Positions 4,367 through 5,507 of a stretch of 5,507 nt of DNA are shown here, one piece after another (the stretch's first letter is position 1; each line of letters starts with the position of its first letter). Source of the DNA: Chloroflexota bacterium (GTDB lineage Bacteria > Chloroflexota > Dehalococcoidia > Dehalococcoidales > JAUYDJ01). The translations under genes and the position numbers were made by a program. The DNA lies in contig JAUYDJ010000072.1 of NCBI GenBank assembly GCA_030690025.1, positions 1-5,507 on the forward strand, written 5' to 3'. The notes beneath the pieces are model-generated. The model did no database searches. It saw nothing but the letters and a program-made list of their open reading frames with translations, and was not told the origin of the DNA.

Positions 4367-5507
4367 TTAGGGCCTGACCTGCCCGCTGCCGAAGATGAGC
4401 CACTTGTAGCTGGTCAGCTCTTTCAGCCCCATCGGGCCGCGGGCGTGCATCTTCTGGGTGCTGATGCCCACCTCGGCCCCCAGGCCGAACTGGCCGCCAT
4501 CGGTAAAGCGCGTGCTGGCATTGACATAGACGCAGGCGGCATCCACCTCGTTGAGAAAGCGCATGGCGGCGGTATAGTCCTCGGTGATAATCGCCTCGGA
4601 GTGCCCCGAGCCGTATTTTTCAATATGGGCCATGGCCTCATCGATGGAGTCCACCACCTTGACCGCCGCAATCAGGGCCAGGTATTCCTTGCCCCAGTCT
4701 TCGGCGGCAGCCAGGGCCAGCTTCAGCCCGGGCACCCTTTTCAGTATGGATAGGGCGCGCGCGTCGCAGTGCATCTCCACGCCGGCTTTGGCCCACTCTT
4801 TCGCAATCGAGGGCAGACAGCGCTCGGCGGCCTCGATGTGGACGAGCAAGGCATCCAGGGCGTTGCAGACGGTAGGCCGCTGCACCTTGGCGTTGTAGGC
4901 GATGGGCACTGCCTTATCGATATCGGCGCTGGCGTCGATAAAGGTGTGACAGACGCCAATGCCGCCGGTGACCACCGGCATGCAGGCGTTCTGCGAGACA
5001 AACTTGATAAGCTCGGCGCCGCCGCGCGGGATAATCAAATCGATAGTGCCGCCCATCTTGAGCATGTGGTTGACCAGGGCGCGTTCGGTGTTCTCGATGA
5101 ACTGCACCGCTCCTTCGGGCAGACCGGCCCTCACGGCAGCCTCGCCGACTAAACGGGCCAGGACGCTGTTGGAGTTGACCGCTTCACGCCCGCCGCGCAG
5201 GATAACGGCGTTGCCCGATTTCAGGCAGAGGACGGAGATATCGATGGTGACGTTGGGCCGGCTCTCATAGATAGCGCCGATGACGCCTAGCGGCACGCGT
5301 TTCTTGCCGATGAGCAGGCCGTTGGGCAGGGTGCGCATGTCAAAGACCTCACCCACCGGGTCGGGCAGGGCGGCCACGGCCAGCACGTCCCGGGCTATCG
5401 CCTCCAGCCGGCTGGCGTCAAGCATGAGCCGGTCGAGCATGGCGGCGTTCATGCCGGACTTCTCCGCCGCTTTGTAGTCGAGCTTATTTGCGGCGATTAT
5501 ATCGCCT
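4367..5507 (-). CDS. proA: Gamma-glutamyl phosphate reductase (glutamate-5-semialdehyde dehydrogenase), 5'-truncated by window edge
   Basis: Encoded on the minus strand with TAA at 4369-4367. The frame stays open to the right edge (379 residues visible), so the start lies outside. The ATG at 5452 is internal, because family-like sequence (DIIAANKLDYKAAEKSGM) continues upstream of it. About 40 residues are missing against a usual 415-430. ProA is the second enzyme of proline synthesis, reducing gamma-glutamyl phosphate to glutamate semialdehyde with NADPH in the cytoplasm. Motifs seen, in order, are LPDPVGEV, VPLGVIGAIYESRPNVT, LKSGNAVILRGG, GGIGVCHTFID, NAKVQRPTVCNALDALLVH with the expected catalytic Cys (codon 4867-4865), HSEAIIT, and NASTRFTDGGQFGLGAEVGI before STQKMHARGPMG. 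All look intact. The gene converges on rph across the repeat cluster; the usual partner proB is not in the window. Confidence 0.97.
   Translation of the reverse strand, partial: GDIIAANKLDYKAAEKSGMNAAMLDRLMLDASRLEAIARDVLAVAALPDPVGEVFDMRTLPNGLLIGKKRVPLGVIGAIYESRPNVTIDISVLCLKSGNAVILRGGREAVNSNSVLARLVGEAAVRAGLPEGAVQFIENTERALVNHMLKMGGTIDLIIPRGGAELIKFVSQNACMPVVTGGIGVCHTFIDASADIDKAVPIAYNAKVQRPTVCNALDALLVHIEAAERCLPSIAKEWAKAGVEMHCDARALSILKRVPGLKLALAAAEDWGKEYLALIAAVKVVDSIDEAMAHIEKYGSGHSEAIITEDYTAAMRFLNEVDAACVYVNASTRFTDGGQFGLGAEVGISTQKMHARGPMGLKELTSYKWLIFGSGQVRP

Noticed and set aside
4268..4753. 161-codon plus-strand open frame
   Set aside because: Its N-terminus is translated hairpin repeat and the rest is antisense to proA. 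There is no protein family signal.
4769..5152. 127-codon plus-strand open frame
   Set aside because: Antisense to the best conserved part of proA, with no independent evidence of coding.
4367..5452. ATG at 5452 as the start of proA
   Set aside because: The frame continues upstream with family-like residues (DIIAANKLDYKAAEKSGM) to the edge. A start at 5452 would remove part of the normal N-terminal domain.

Overview
The window looks like a piece of chromosome from an environmental bacterium of moderately high GC. The closest fit I can offer is Chloroflexota, class Dehalococcoidia. That rests mainly on the style of the dispersed hairpin repeats (ends gtcattgcgag / ctcgcaatgac, inner arms such as tcccgacttgtcggga), which I associate with environmental genomes of that kind. 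It is an inference, not a proof. No plasmid, phage, transposase, CRISPR, tRNA or rRNA sequence is visible.

Layout, left to right. (1) 2-427, + strand: the C-terminal part of a CinA/PncC-type nicotinamide-nucleotide amidase, cut by the left window edge. (2) 438-1694, +: a 12-helix major facilitator transporter of the oxalate/formate antiporter-like (OFA/MCT-like) group, starting 10 nt after the amidase stop. (3) 1695-1978: a non-coding gap with one complete copy of a compound hairpin repeat (about 1750-1862), a small inverted repeat, and a plausible promoter with a perfect TATAAT. (4) 1979-3238, +: a second OFA-type transporter, clearly a paralogue of the first, starting at TTG. (5) 3239-3316: a short gap with a good promoter and ribosome binding site. 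(6) 3317-4048, +: RNase PH (rph), complete with intact active-site motifs. (7) 4049-4366: a convergent intergenic region filled almost entirely by the same repeat family, as two near-identical 90-nt copies, each preceded by a degenerate half copy, in a tandem arrangement with a period of about 165 nt. (8) 4367-5507, - strand: gamma-glutamyl phosphate reductase (proA), missing only its N-terminal start beyond the right edge.

The genes are mostly housekeeping: NMN/pyridine nucleotide recycling or damage repair (CinA), tRNA 3'-end trimming (Rph) and proline synthesis (ProA). The exception is the tandem pair of carboxylate-type transporters, whose substrate cannot be read from the sequence. The first transporter probably shares a transcript with the amidase. 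The second and rph each appear to have their own promoter.

I do not see a new multi-gene system. The most interesting material is the repeat family: it folds into an outer stem enclosing two or three hairpins, and arm variants show paired base changes that keep the stem intact.
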